From assembly GCF_032854445.1 (NCBI RefSeq), contig NC_088301.1, positions 58,292,512-58,356,511 on the forward strand: DNA of 64,000 nt. The letters are read 5' to 3'. Positions 1-12,345 of the stretch are shown here, piece by piece (position 1 is the first letter of the stretch; each line of letters begins with the position of its first letter). The notes beneath the pieces were generated by a model. The model saw only the letters and a program-made list of their open reading frames with translations. It was not told where the DNA came from and searched no databases. This DNA comes from Liolophura sinensis (lineage: Eukaryota > Mollusca > Polyplacophora > Chitonida > Chitonidae). A program made the position numbers and the translations under genes.

Positions 1-2124
1 GTCAGCTACCTTTGCTAGGCCAGCCAGACTTACAGGCCTTTCAGCGATGGAGACTGGAAAGGCTCGTCAGCTACCTTTGCTAGGCCAGCCAGACTTACAG
101 GCCTGTCAGCGATGGAGACTGGAAGGGCTCGTCAGCTACCTTTGCTAGGCCAGCCAGACTTACAGGCCTGTCAGCGATGGAGACTGGAAGGGCTCGTCAG
201 CTACCTTTGCTAGGCCAGCCAGACTTACAGGCCTGTCAGCGATGGAGACTGGAAGGGCTCGTCAGCTACCTTTGCTAGGCCAGCCAGACTTACAGGCCTG
301 TCAGCGATGGAGACTGGAAGGGCTCGTCAGCTACCTTTGCTAGGCCAGCCAGACTTACAGGCCTGTCAGCGATGGAGACTGGAAGGGCTCGTCAGCTACC
401 TTTGCTAGGCCAGCCAGACTTACAGGCCTGTCAGCGATGGAGACTGGAAGGGCTCGTCAGCTACCTTTGCTAGGCCAGCCAGACTTACAGGCCTGTCAGC
501 GATGGAAACTGGAAGGGCTCGTCAGCTACCTTTACTAGGCCAGCCAGACTTACAGGCCTATCAGCGATGGAGACTGGAAGGGCTCGTCAGCTACCTTTGC
601 TAGGCCAGCCAGACTTACAGGCCTTTCAGCGATGGAGACTGGAAGGGCTCGTCAGCTACCTTTGCTAGGCCAGCCAGACTTACAGGCCTTTCAGCGATGG
701 AGACTGGAAAGGCTCGTCAGCTACCTTTGCTAGGCCAGCCAGACTTACAGGCCTGTCAGCGATGGAGACTGGAAGGGCTCGTCAGCTACCTTTGCTAGGC
801 CAGCCAGACTTACAGGCCTGTCAGCGATGGAGACTGGAAGGGCTCGTCAGCTACCTTTGCTAGGCCAGCCAGACTTACAGGCCTGTCAGCGATGGAGACT
901 GGAAGGGGCTCGTCAGCTACCTTTGCTAGGCCAGCCAGACTTACAGGCCTGTCAGCGATGGAGACTGGAAGGGCTCGTCAGCTACCTTTGCTAGGCCAGC
1001 CAGACTTACAGGCCTGTCAGCGATGGAGACTGGAAGGGCTCGTCAGCTACCTTTGCTAGGCCAGCCAGACTTACAGGCCTGTCAGCGATGGAGACTGGAA
1101 GGGCTCGTCAGCTACCTTTGCTAGGCCAGCCAGACTTACAGGCCTGTCAGCGATGGAGACTGGAAGGGCTCGTCAGCTACCTTTGCTAGGCCAGCCAGAC
1201 TTACAGGCCTGTCAGCGATGGAGACTGGAAGGGCTCGTCAGCTACCTTTGCTAGGCCAGCCAGACTTACAGGCCTGTCAGCGATGGAAACTGGAAAGGCT
1301 CGTCAGCTACCTTTGCTAGGCCAGCCAGACTTACAGGCCTGTCAGCGATGGAGACTGGAAGGGCTCGTCAGCTACCTTTGCTAGGCCAGCCAGACTTACA
1401 GGCCTGTCAGCGATGGAGACTGGAAGGGCTCGTCAGCTACCTTTGCTAGGCCAGCCAGACTTACAGGCCTGTCAGCGATGGAGACTGGAAGGGCTCGTCA
1501 GCTACCTTTGCTAGGCCAGCCAGACTTACAGGCCTGTCAGCGATGGAGACTGGAAGGGCTCGTCAGCTACCTTTGCTAGGCCAGCCAGACTTACAGGCCT
1601 GTCAGCGATGGAGACTGGAAGGGCTCGTCAGCTACCTTTGCTAGGCCAGCCAGACTTACAGGCCTGTCAGCGATGGAGACTGGAAGGGCTCGTCAGCTAC
1701 CTTTGCTAGGCCAGCCAGACTTACAGGCCTATCAGCGATGGAGACTGGAAGGGCTCGTCAGCTACCTTTGCTAGGCCAGCCAGACTTACAGGCCTATCAG
1801 CGATGGAGACTGGAAGGGCTCTTCAGCTACCTTTGCTAGGCCAGCCAGACTTACAGGCCTGTCAGTGATGGAGACTGGAAGGGCTCGTCAGCTACCTTTG
1901 CTAGGCCAGCCAGACTTACAGGCCTGTCAGCGATGGAGGCTGGAAGGGCTCGTCAGCTACTTTTGCTAGGCCAGCCAGACTTACAGGCCTGTCAGCGATG
2001 GAGACTGGAAGGGCTTGTCAGCTACCTTTGCTGGGCCAGCCAGACTTACAGGCCTGTCAGCGATGGAGACTGGAAGGGCTCGTCAGCTACCTTTGCTAGG
2101 CCAGCCAGACTTACAGGCCTGTCA
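1..2124. repeat. 65-bp minisatellite array, 32 full copies plus 43 bp
   Basis: The unit begins gtcagctacctttgctaggc and repeats every 65 bases from base 1 to 2124. A single extra G near 905 shifts the register by one. The array is cut by the left window edge, so its true length is unknown. Copies differ at only a few sites, for example gcctgtcag, gcctttcag or gcctatcag, and ggaaggg or ggaaagg. Copies 1 and 11, exactly ten units apart, share the same pair of variants. Because 65 is not a multiple of three, no frame stays open through successive units, so the short ORF at its right end is not a gene. Confidence 0.98.
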
Positions 2125-2383
2125 ATGATGGATTATCCCTTAATGTGTGTGTGACTGCAAATTAAGATTCTACTAATTCATATCTTAAGTGAATTAACAC
2201 TCAAAACCAGATTGTTTTGTGATTCTATCTACGTTAAAAAGTTCCAACATTGGTGAACAGTTTACAACATGTTGAACGTCAATGACAAGAGCTTACCAAA
2301 TGAAAATCATCATAGCCGGATTTCGAATATCATGGATTATTTATTTTATTTATTTGTTTATTTATGTATTTATTTATTTATTT

Positions 2384-2478
2384 ATTTCACTGGTGCTTTA
2401 CGCCGTACTTAGGAACATTTCAATTATACGATGACGACCAGCATTATACTGAGAGCAATCCAGGCAGAGACCGGTGAA
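2384..2478 (-). mobile_element. decayed tRNA-SINE 3' fragment
   Basis: The segment 'ctggtgctttacgccgtact' followed by 'catttcaattatacgatgac' and 'agcattatactgagagcaat' matches, with many changes, the body and tail of the full-length SINE at 46557-46801 in the same orientation. The tRNA-like head is missing. Confidence 0.7.
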
Positions 2479-2507
2479 AGAGTAAATATTTAGATTTCAT
2501 TTGTTAT

Positions 2508-2800
2508 CACTCCCATATAGGACCCATATCTGAATGCTCATATGGGTCCCCCATATATCCAATCATACATATAATGCTCCCCAGCTTATACACAAGGTTT
2601 CCTGAAGGGTCCCATATTCAGCATGAATTGGTAAGGATCAGAGTTTATGGGCTCCATATATGTCCCGCGTGGAACCAATATGGTATTCCCATATGCTGCC
2701 TAGATGGAGCCCAGGTGCAAATATTCATGGATCCCATCTGTGCATCCCAGATGGGGCCCATATTCGTTGTCATATGGGAACCATATGGGAATGTTGGAAT
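2508..2800. repeat. degenerate CATATGG-rich palindromic array
   Basis: Many imperfect copies of cccatatggg, acccatatg and ggaaccatatggg occur in about 290 bases. The core CCATATGG is its own reverse complement, so both strands look alike and overlapping ORFs arise on each. The spacing is irregular, so this reads as an old, diverged tandem array and not as coding sequence. Confidence 0.75.
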
Positions 2801-2804
2801 GCTG

Positions 2805-2920
2805 TCTGGGCAAAAATCGCAAGGACAATTCCCAAAAGAACTAAGAAAGCATACAAAGTACGAAAATAGGACGTAATTATACAAAGAGAAACACTCAGCA
2901 TATATTCAATGTGGCGGTCT
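2805..2920 (+). repeat. dispersed repeat, partial copy A
   Basis: The core 'aactaagaaagcatacaaag' followed by 'tacgaaaatagga' and 'atacaaagagaa' recurs at 12110-12165 in the same orientation and at 24499-24560 inverted. Only the middle third of the longer element is recognisable here. Confidence 0.8.
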
Positions 2921-4648
2921 TACTCAACACGATAAATATACGCCCCTAGTCGGGCCAGAGATTCTGGACGCTCTGTCCACATTTACCTACCACAGAATTA
3001 CAAGTCTCAGAATGTGTACATATCTTGTAAAGGGAGGTAATACCGAAGAGACAGTGTGATTTCGCTCCCTTGTATTTGGCTACTCGACATAAAGAGTTTG
3101 TGAAGAAACCCCTGCTTTCATGAAATAAAGCACTCTTTAAAAGCATTAATTTGTCACAACATATTTTCAAAAAATTCTTTACGTTATAAGGAGAAAATCA
3201 TCTTCTAATTACAAGATAATGTCATGGTATGTCAAAAAGAAACGCGAAATTGGACTACAACTACTCAAATTTTATGTTGTCACATTAAAATGGCTGATCG
3301 CATTCCTGAAGCTGTACGTGTCTCCAAGAGTTTAGCACGTAAAAGTACATCTTGTCGTATAACTGTTGATTTAATGTTATAACCAGCCACAATTTGAGTA
3401 GGCTATATTCTAAATCAATGGCGTCTTCTAGATTGTAATGAATATCACCTAATTTTACCTCAATCTGCAAAGTGGTGCTAGAGGATGTTTAAGTTTTCAC
3501 TATTTACGGAATTACATAAACAGTTGGAAAATCTGTATATGGAATGACCCTGCCCTAAGTGAAAACAAAACTGTCTCAACAAAACACATATAAAAAGCCG
3601 ACCAATATTAAGTTAATGGAATAGTGTCTAATTTGCCTAAATCCAATTTGGCCCCGAAAGAGTTAGCAATTTATTAATACTCTTATAGGTATATTAACAC
3701 TTCACGTGTTTAAAAGTCTATCTCAGCACAGGTGAGGTTCCAGTGACCGTTTCGGCCACGGACGCTCTGCGACCTCAGATTGCCGTATGGACGAGTTTTA
3801 GATCATTCAGAGTTGACTGGTGCTCCGAGACGTGGGGTCTAAAGAGAACGAAGTCGTAAAAGTGATAAGACATTTGAAAAGATTAAAAGTCAGTGCCCGG
3901 AGTCATGCGTCGTAATAGAGCTTTATCTGATCGACAGAAATACAATATAATATTAATATTATGGCGATCTTTGTGAAAAGGAAGGAGAATATACCTCTAA
4001 ATTGTATAGTCAAAGTTGTCTATTTGGTCAGATACTATTATAAATAAATGAGAATCATTCACGTAGGTACTTAATCTGTTTGATTAAGAAATAATGATTT
4101 ATATCTGGTCTTTGTTGTTCATTTTAGTACAGATTGTGAAAGAAGGGAAATTTTCAAACGAGGCCCTGCAATACACTTTGCATCTATGCAGGGTCAAATT
4201 TTCCTGCCACGTAAAAAGTGGGGCTCCCAACTCCTCCGGTTCGGACGCCATTGTGCTTTAAGACGATACTAGGGTTTCATTTCAATAGGATGCATCCAAA
4301 ATAATGAATTCCGTTACACTTTTAAATAATGCAATAACCTGTACAAGAATTTGATTAGTTGAAAGATATCATTTCAAAGCATGTGAAATGTACAGGTGTA
4401 TATATACAGCAGGACATTATGTAAATTACTAATGCGATGACAAAGTTAACTATACTAGGAACAACACAAGGCAGAATCACGATGCCCAAGTTTACCCGTA
4501 GTCCACTGAGAAACAAGGGGGGTAACTGCATGCGACACCGCTGGAAAAACACTGCTTGAAGGGAGCAAAGTTGACTTGATGGCATTCAGTTTATAAGCTG
4601 TCTTCGGAATGCTGTGACTTACGGGGGATGTCATGCCTTCTACCACAA

Positions 4649-4976
4649 GGAGTGAGTGAGTGAGTGTTTGGGGTTTAACGTCGTCCTAAATAATTTTTCA
4701 GTCATATGACGACGAAGGAATCCTTAGAGTGCACGTAATGTGCCTCCTCGTCACAGGACAGATTTCCACCACTCTTTTATCTAGTGGTGCTTCTACTGAG
4801 ACGACCTACCGAAGGCAAGCAAAACGCCCCACCCGAGCCATTATACTGATACAGGTCAACCAGTCGTTCCACTATCCCCTTCATGCTGAACCTCTAATGT
4901 CTTAGGTGTGACTCTACCCAGAGTTGACCAGCTCCCGAAGCGGACGCTCTACCAACCGTGCTATCGGGACTGGTAA
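4649..4976 (-). mobile_element. SINE-like element with tRNA-derived head (reversed)
   Basis: The segment starts with gagtgagtgagtg, continues 'gtttaacgtcgtcctaaata' and 'cagtcatatgacgacgaagg', and ends near 4976. Read on the minus strand, its right end resembles a tRNA: 'agcacggttggtagagcgtc' as an A-box-like block, then a B-box-like block about 30 bases later. This is consistent with a tRNA-derived SINE inserted in reverse. The consensus is recalled, not searched. Confidence 0.7.
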
Positions 4977-5385
4977 CATCGTAATAGTTCTACTACATAT
5001 AGACATTGTGACTATTCTGCTACAAGGAAACATCGTGACAGTTCTGCTTCAAGGAGACAACGTGACAGTTCTGCTACAAGGAAACATCGTGACCGTTCTG
5101 CTACATGAAGACAACGTGACAGTTCTGCTACAGGGAAACAGCATGACAGCTGTACTACATGAAGACATCATGACAGTTCTACAACAAGCAGACAGCGTGA
5201 CAGTTCCACTACACGGAGACATCGTGACATTTCCACTACACGGAGACATCGTGACAGTTCCACTACTAGGAGACATCGTGACAGTTCCACTACTAGGAGA
5301 CATCGTGACAGTTCCACTACTAGGAGACATCGTGACAGTTCCACTACTAGGAGACATCGTGACAGTTCCACTACTAGGAGACATG
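4972..5385. repeat. 27-bp minisatellite, about 15 copies, open on both strands
   Basis: The unit gacatcgtgacagttccact + actagga repeats every 27 bases. The left copies are diverged and the last five (about 5250-5385) are nearly identical, which suggests recent growth from the right end. As 27 is a multiple of three, it gives a 155-codon ORF on the plus strand (IVTVPLLGD repeats, ending at 5391) and a 111-codon ORF on the minus strand. No splice chain or other domain surrounds it, and it abuts a SINE, so I treat the ORFs as repeat artefacts. Confidence 0.9.
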
Positions 5386-5754
5386 GTTTAGCCTGAACCT
5401 TATGATATTGAGTAATTTCACATCAGTCATTTCTACAGTGTTGTAATTAACATCACTGCATTCATATATTTTACCTTATTCTACTCAAGTCATGGGACTA
5501 TAGGCCGTGTAAACAAAAATTCGAACAACGTAGTGATAACCCAAATCTATTTTACATGGGTCAATACTTCCGCAATATGAAATAAAATCTCAAGTTATTT
5601 AATTGTGTACACTGTGGTGATTGATAGGTTGTGGTTGTGGTGTTCTTAGGGGAAGACTTCAGCTCCCAAAACAGGAGTTAGTCATATAAATTAATCGAGC
5701 ACTCTTACTACGTACTAGAGTGATGTTCAGTATACGAGATTATGTCAAACCCTG

Positions 5755-5995
5755 CTGGGTGTTAATGCTGTGTGGTGGAATGAGTACTGTACTGATTGAC
5801 CCAGTGTCGGTATATTGTGACTGAGTGTGACATCACATCTGGTGTCAGAATACAGTGCCTGGGTGGGATGTCATGCCTGGTGTCTGCTACATGGTGATTC
5901 ATTGAGACAGAACTGTAAGCAATATCGGTACTGAGACCATGAAGTCTTCTTAAAGAACACAGAGAGAGTAGTTTTGAAAATGACGTTAAACCCAG
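5755..5995. mobile_element. diverged dispersed repeat shared with 43.8-44.0 kb
   Basis: The text around 'ctgggtgggatgtcatgcct' plus 'ggtgtctgctacatggtgat' matches 'aggtggggtatcatgcctgg' and 'tgtcttcg' near 43950. Both are preceded by a cagtgtcggtat or cggtgtcagtat block. A 'gacgttaaacccagcgtaaa' tail follows here. It resembles a dispersed mollusc short repeat and has no ORF of its own. Confidence 0.6.
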
Positions 5996-6242
5996 CGTAA
6001 ACAAAGAACCAAATGCAAAGGACGACTAACTGACAGTGGACAATAATTTTATTTTGCATAATTAATATAGTATGGATTACATTAGATACAAAGAATCCTA
6101 AACGTTTGTTTGAATACATCAACATCTTCTGCAAACTGACGATATCCAGCGACGCTACTTGTTGGAAAGACATCCGATAGACCTTCAATCGCAATTAATG
6201 CTCCAAACTCCCAATACGTTTTTTAAATGTTTTACTCCTTCT

Positions 6243-6365
6243 ACCTCCGCGGCCTAGTGGTTGGCGTGCTAGCGCAGCACAATAACCCAGGAGCCTTTGG
6301 TCGCCGTCGTATTAGTGAATATTCTTGAGTACGGCGTAAAAAACCAGTGAAATAAATAAATACTC
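6243..6365 (+). mobile_element. internally deleted tRNA-SINE
   Basis: The head 'cctccgcggcctagtggttg' and 'gctagcgcagcacaataacc' is joined almost directly to the tail 'tattcttgagtacggcgtaa', ending in aataaataaata. Compared with the copy at 46557-46801, the middle is missing. It is in plus orientation. Confidence 0.85.
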
Positions 6366-8385
6366 TTTCTACCATGTAGATTCATCCATTTGAAGCAACA
6401 AACGAGGTACACAAACTGCAATACAAAAATCCCCATAACACCCCATTTAGCTGATTGCTTTCTTGCATGGTGCTAACCTGGGTTTCCTATAGCTGGACAT
6501 ATCTGAGTGTAGTTGATTATTGCATAATTCATTGGGGAGGCTGCAAATCGTTATATTGAAAATGAGTTGGCTGATGATTTATGCTTAGAAGTGTGATTTA
6601 GAATTTCTCAACTCACTCGTTGTTTTACGTCGTTCTTAACTTCATGTGTCTATACACGACATGAGAACCAGGATGCATGCAACGTTAGTGTGTATATCGG
6701 AATTTTAGGGGTTACGATGAAAGTGAACAGCAGCGAGAGTTAGAGTTAAACCAAACGAGTGAACGAGAGCTGATAATTGGTGAGTTATCTGGTGTTAGGA
6801 TTAGGTTAATAGTGTAATGCTGTACAGCCGACATTCCGTAGCTCTGAACCATCTTGTCGTCACTTCTTCTAGATGTAACCGCAGATAGCTCCGGCTTAGC
6901 TTTTCTCCCCATGGCAGCAATTTGCAATACATAATAGGCAAGTGTAAACGCCTCGTGTAATTAGTGAAAGTAATTAGCTCTACCTTACAAAGTGACACCC
7001 CTGTTACACATGGATGATTTATATGTCTCTGTGCTTTGTTCGAGTCTGGTGAATCAGGTAAATGACAGTTTGGTCATAGTTCAACAGGAAATAGCAACTT
7101 ATTTCTTAATACGGTTTAACTATACAATGTAGCATGTGAATAGTGAAAGTGTCAGACATACAGACAACGTATCTCAGTGGAGTCTATCGTGTGCTACTTG
7201 TAAGTAGCCTGTATTACAAATATCATAGCAATTAAATAAGACTATATATTTCATAGCCTATACATCATGTCAACCATATATAGGGCCAATATAGCATTGC
7301 CATATTATCTTAACCTTTCGTACATTACTAACACACCAATTTCAATTTTTTCAAGGGATAAGCATACTGTAAATTTGAACAGATTACTTGACAACAATTA
7401 TCTAGTGCAGAGGTCTTTATTAGCAGTGGTTGTCGTGTTAGAACCATAGTTCTCTTTCGTCTACAGGATTCTCATCCGTGACAACTCGCTTGTCTCTCAA
7501 CAAGTTCACTCCATCCCCTCCGTGACGTCTTCTAATGCCATCACTCGGCATCCCTAGAACAGTCTGGTGGATAAAAGGTCTATTTTATTACCGATAGCTA
7601 TTTGATATTCAGTCTTACTGATAGGCGCACAGAGCCTTCGTTAGTGAACTTCTGTGGAGAATTGCGAGTTTACGGAATCGATTGTGACGCTAACACACAG
7701 AGATTTACAGATTCATTGGCAGTTTAAGACGTGGACAAGTGGCCCGTGATTAGGAAAATCCACGGTGTGTTCCCAGTGACACTCCCCCCGACCCCCAACC
7801 CCTTTGCTCCATCTCCCAAGATCACCAGCCGGCGCGAAAGGCTGTGGCATTTAACTCATGCTGTCCGTTAACCAAAGGTGAAGGAGAGAGCTTTATGACA
7901 AGAGGAGCCAGGTGTGAAAGTTACTCCCCATTCCGCAACCGGATATATTAATTTTACCGTATGGTGGTCAGTATGCACGTGCAAGGTTGTGACCAGGAAG
8001 TACATCACTGTTAAAGGTATGGCAATGGTGCGTGGTGTGTATGCATGCCACTACCGAAAGTAGTTTGCTCCAGACGATTTCTTGCAGCTAGCGACGTAAT
8101 ATGTTTTGTTCATTCAAACTGTTCATTACTGTTTTTGATTATCTTGCACTTCATAATAATGATAAAATAGAAAAGCATCGAAGATGAGGATGATTGCCTT
8201 AAGAACTACATCGATACTTCCATTGCCCATAACTGTGCTTGCATGATTAACCATGGCATCAATCTACAAAACGTTTTAGGTCATATCTCTACTTTTCTGG
8301 AATGGCCCTACGATGTCTATGAGGGCGGCTGGTGCAGGGCCTATTCCAGTGACAGTCCTCACATACGATTGGTGACCAGAATGGG

Positions 8386-8387
<2 letters not shown>

Positions 8388-8456
<69 letters not shown>
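8388..8456. repeat. (TA)n microsatellite, about 69 bp
   Basis: An uninterrupted run of alternating T and A. The ORF that crosses it (8243-8515) contains a long YIYIYI run and is not a gene. Confidence 0.98.
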
Positions 8457-8459
<3 letters not shown>

Positions 8460-9434
8460 CACTTGATATTTCGCTACGAAATTTTAATTGCGCGGGCAAA
8501 GTTGTGTGTGGCTAGCCATATCAGATACGCCCATTGATAACCTATAGCCGAAAGTCATTTCACTCAAATGTGTGGGAATGTTCCACAACGCCAGCATGAT
8601 ATAGTGATGTGTTTGTATACATATAGTGCTTAAACAGCATTTTTTTCTTTTTTTTCTCTAGTATTTTTTTCTTTGGAAACATTCACTGTGATGAGGGACA
8701 ATGTCATTTATCCAGCTATTTGTAAGACTGTAATTAATGTCCTAAAATTACAATGTACACCAAGTAATCGCTGACAAAATGGAATAATTGGAGAGGTGAT
8801 TATCACATAATGTTTATACAGTTACAGTGTAATTGTCGTGAAATGACCCGTTCTAATTGATGAGCTGGTGTAATGTTTAGGGAAAACACCGCAAAACATA
8901 TGACTTAATGGTGGTGTATGTGGATATATACGCTGTCTATCACAATACATTTTCACATCAGTCACCAGTGTCTTTCAAATTGCATAACGCATGTGGCCCT
9001 GTACCTGTACGTTTACCTTAATATAAAAAATATCTTAATATAATATCACCTAAAGACATTGAACGTTTTAGTGGTACTTAATTAATATCAACATATCGAT
9101 TCTATACGAATTTTTGACATCCGACCCCCTTTATCAAAATGCATTTAGGCAACATTGACAGCCAATTATTAATACAGAGGTTTTCAATTCTGGTGTTCAT
9201 TTAAATACGTAGATTTTGTGATTCATTATATCGGTTGTCTATCTATGAGCAGGGATGTGTAAATTTGGATATTTGTCGGCCTAGGCCTCTGTAACACAGA
9301 AGCAAACATGTAAGCAAATGTATAATGCATGACATTTAAGTAAGTGTAACATGTAATACACAACATGTAGAGTATGTGATGGTTGGCAAAACTGACACAC
9401 ATCATCAGTGAAATCCAGTTTGGGTTTTATTGTA

Positions 9435-10035
9435 AAGGCTTAAAAAGTAGCGACGCCTCCAAGATCATGGCTTAAGCAGATTTAATTTAAAAAGTTTGCA
9501 TTGATGTTAAATGCCATCTATCAGACGTCACCAGTCTACAGTTACTCAAAATGCTGGGTCATCGCACGTGATAAACATTTTACATCAAACAGTCATTTTT
9601 TTATAGATCATTTCCAAATTATATAAATACCAAATAAGGCAACTGAAATGCAAAAATAACAACAAATCGACCAATTCATGGAGAATCTATATCTGTGAAT
9701 AAAGCAGATCGTTTTTTGTAAGGGCACTCTTTTTGGGCTGTATTCTGTAAATGTTTAAATAGCAGCAACTTGTACTCCCCCTAGCACCATAGCTTAAGCA
9801 ATATTAGGTTAAAAATGTGCAGTGATGTTAATTGCAATTCATTAGACGCCACTAGTCTAGGATAACTCAAGACGTTGTGTCACAGACATAGCACTAAATA
9901 CGATGTTTAAATAGTAGCAACTTGTACTCCCTCTAGCACCATAGCTTAAGCAAATTAAGGTACGTAAAGGTACAATGATGTTAACTGCAATTCACTAGAC
10001 GCCACTAGTCTAGGATAACTCAAGACGCTGTGTGA
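9435..10035. repeat. three-copy noncoding unit (about 150 bp)
   Basis: Copies begin at 9435 (diverged), 9751 and 9903. The last two are adjacent, 152 bases apart. They share atgtttaaatag, 'gcaacttgtactccc', catagcttaagca and 'agacgccactagtctaggat' followed by aactcaagacg. Copy 1 keeps catggcttaagca and agacgtcaccagtct. No frame stays open in all copies. Confidence 0.9.
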
Positions 10036-11724
10036 AGAAAATATTTTTACTATATGAAGAGTCGCTCGTGGATGACAGCCTAAATACATCTTAACCTGAA
10101 CGAGGAAAATGTGTAGCTTACAATACATTAAATATTTAATTATAAAATTTCAAATTTACAAACAATATGGAAACTATGTGAAGAAAAAAAAGGATTACAC
10201 ATAGTGAAGAAAAATGATTTTTCACAAGGGTTATCTTTAACCAATTTAGAATTTAGCCCATTTATTTTTTTGTAACTTGACAAGTACATTTGTTCATAAT
10301 AATATTCACAACGTTGATACTATGTATAATATTTTCCTTGTTTGTCCAGTGGATGGAGTTAGTACTTAGAAGGTATCACGCACTTGTGCGTTACTGTAAT
10401 GTGGCTGCGAATGTTGTATTTGTTTTGTATTATTTTACTTTGGAGGGTGGTTGGCCTTTTGGTAAACTAGTCCTGGTAAAAAGAGAAAGGCTACATTATG
10501 AACTATGCGTAGATTAATCGGAAGAGGGGTGTTATAAAATAAAATAGGCCAATAAAATTGTAATCAACGTTTTGAACAACTGCAAAGAGAGCGATTCCCT
10601 AAGGGAGAAGAAAGCTGCATCCTTGCTCTGAGAAGGATATCCTTCGCAAATAGCAAGTAATCGCGCTGTCAAATACTTCAGCTGTAAAAAACGTCATAGT
10701 CAATGATATTTATTACGAATAGATCTATCTGAGATCCCTGTCGAGACGAGGGATTGAGGAACTGATGGAAACTATAATTGACCGCGGCAATAGCGGTGTG
10801 CTCCTTAGAAGCGTCTTCTGTATGGAAGGATCGCCTATAGGATGCTGGCCAAGGACGCGTGTAGGAACGCTGGCTGCTTTAGCTACATTCCAGTTCATAG
10901 GACGCCGCACTCGGCTCCACCACCACACACCACGTTGCCGCAGAGAATCGAGGAGGCAAGAAAAAAAACAACCAACAAATGCGATAATGGATTATTATTT
11001 TCATTCGATACTTTCGCTTTTTCGCGTGACCTGGAGGCGAATGTCGTAAAGATATCCAGCGTGTGTATTTGTCATTAACTGTATTAGCTCCACCATATGC
11101 CCGTACATTGCATCGTGTAGCATAGCCTATAACAGTTTTCTGTCACCTAGGTGACAAAGCATAGGTGAAAGCTTAACAAATAAATGTAATGGCAAGTGCC
11201 TTCAACCCAAAAAGTCCAATAAACGGAATTGCCATGGCTGATTAATTCTGTCGTATATGGCGACTCTAACACCTTCACTTGTAAGCGAAATGAACTGCCC
11301 GCTAAGCGGAAAACAGAATACTTCTAGTAAAAATAAGGTTCTTTTGTTTCTGTAAAGGAAAAGTCATTTAAAAATTTTGACTCTATGTAGAAACATTTAA
11401 TTACATTAATTATTTCATTATCTTCAGCAAGGAAAATCTGTTACGTATCGATGTACTGATTATCTGACCTAAAACCAACCGTTGTCCTATAGAAATGACG
11501 GAAATGTTTTCAAGGTGTCGTAATGATGTTAGAAAGTATATATTTTTTCTTCTGACTTGTTTATCACAAATCCAGATCCTACATCCCCATGTATTATTTA
11601 TTTAATAACTCTTGACTTCCCCCCATACTAGGGTATGATCAGAATGTTATGTGCTAACCGAGACACTTGATTACCCTGCTTGTATCTATCCTGGAGTGGT
11701 CTTAGCCTCGTACCTGTCCTGCAT

Positions 11725-12022
11725 CCTGAGGGCCAATATATATCCTACACGCACATACTTGAAGGCCAGAGTATATAGATCGAGTAGATAAAACTTATTT
11801 AGGCTGCAAAAATTTGATAGTTGAAGGTTAACAATACGCGTACTTGAATGTCCAACTCACATTCATCATGGATACTTCAAGGCAAATATGTATACAGCTT
11901 GGTAACTGGAAAGCCAAGATGTATGCATATTGTATAACTGAAAGTCCACGAATACATTAAAACGATAACTGAGGACCACCATGTGTATCTCGGATACATA
12001 TAACTCTAGTTGTCGAAATAGG
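11725..12022. repeat. diverged tandem array with GTATAC/GTATAT motif
   Basis: Phrases such as 'atacttgaaggccagagtat', 'ggatacttcaaggcaaatat', 'aactggaaagccaagatgta' and 'tataactgaaagtccacgaa' recur every 35-45 bases. The pattern resumes after the dispersed repeat at about 12345-12425 ('ggatacttgaaggtcaacgt'). So the dispersed repeat at 12023-12345 sits inside, or is part of, this array. Confidence 0.7.
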
Positions 12023-12345
12023 CCTTCGTATACCAGCCGTCAACCAGTGAGTACGTTGCGGGTCAATAATCGCAAGGCCAAAAACGAAAATTAACGCAAA
12101 CTACCACAGAACTAAGAAAGCATATAAAGTACGAAAATAGGAAGGAATCATACAAAGAGAAGCAATCAACAGTTTTCAATGATGTGGTAAAGACGCACGG
12201 TATGTTCTTGTAGACTGAGTGAAATCAGTATTCAAACCGTGTATCATGTTAGTATGTAAGTCATCGATAATAGAAATATATTTATCTCATCTGCGCTTTG
12301 ATTGCAGCTGTTCATATATCCAAAGTGGCGATAGCCAACGTGTAT
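12023..12345 (+). repeat. dispersed repeat, long copy B
   Basis: Over roughly 310 bases this matches the reverse complement of 24325-24637. Shared blocks include ataccagccgtcaacca, 'aactaagaaagcatataaag', 'gagtgaaatcagtattca', atgttagtatgtaagt and 'gctttgattgcagctgttca' with tatatccaa. The ends lie near gtataccagccgtc and gtggcgat. No terminal inverted repeat or target duplication was found by eye. Confidence 0.85.

Larger units (their letters stand above)
2125..4648. other. intergenic stretch without a supported gene
   Basis: I see no exon chain here. The stretch holds an ATTT-rich run (about 2335-2385), a decayed SINE fragment, a CATATGG-rich array and one partial member of a dispersed repeat family, each listed separately. 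The remainder, about 2930-4648, is AT-rich with scattered stops in all frames. Confidence 0.6.

Noticed and set aside
1933-2154. 73-codon ORF in the 65-bp array
   Set aside because: It lies within the tandem repeat; the unit length is not a multiple of three and the frame ends as soon as the array does.
8243-8515. 90-codon ORF across a TA run
   Set aside because: Half of it is a YIYI stretch encoded by the microsatellite.
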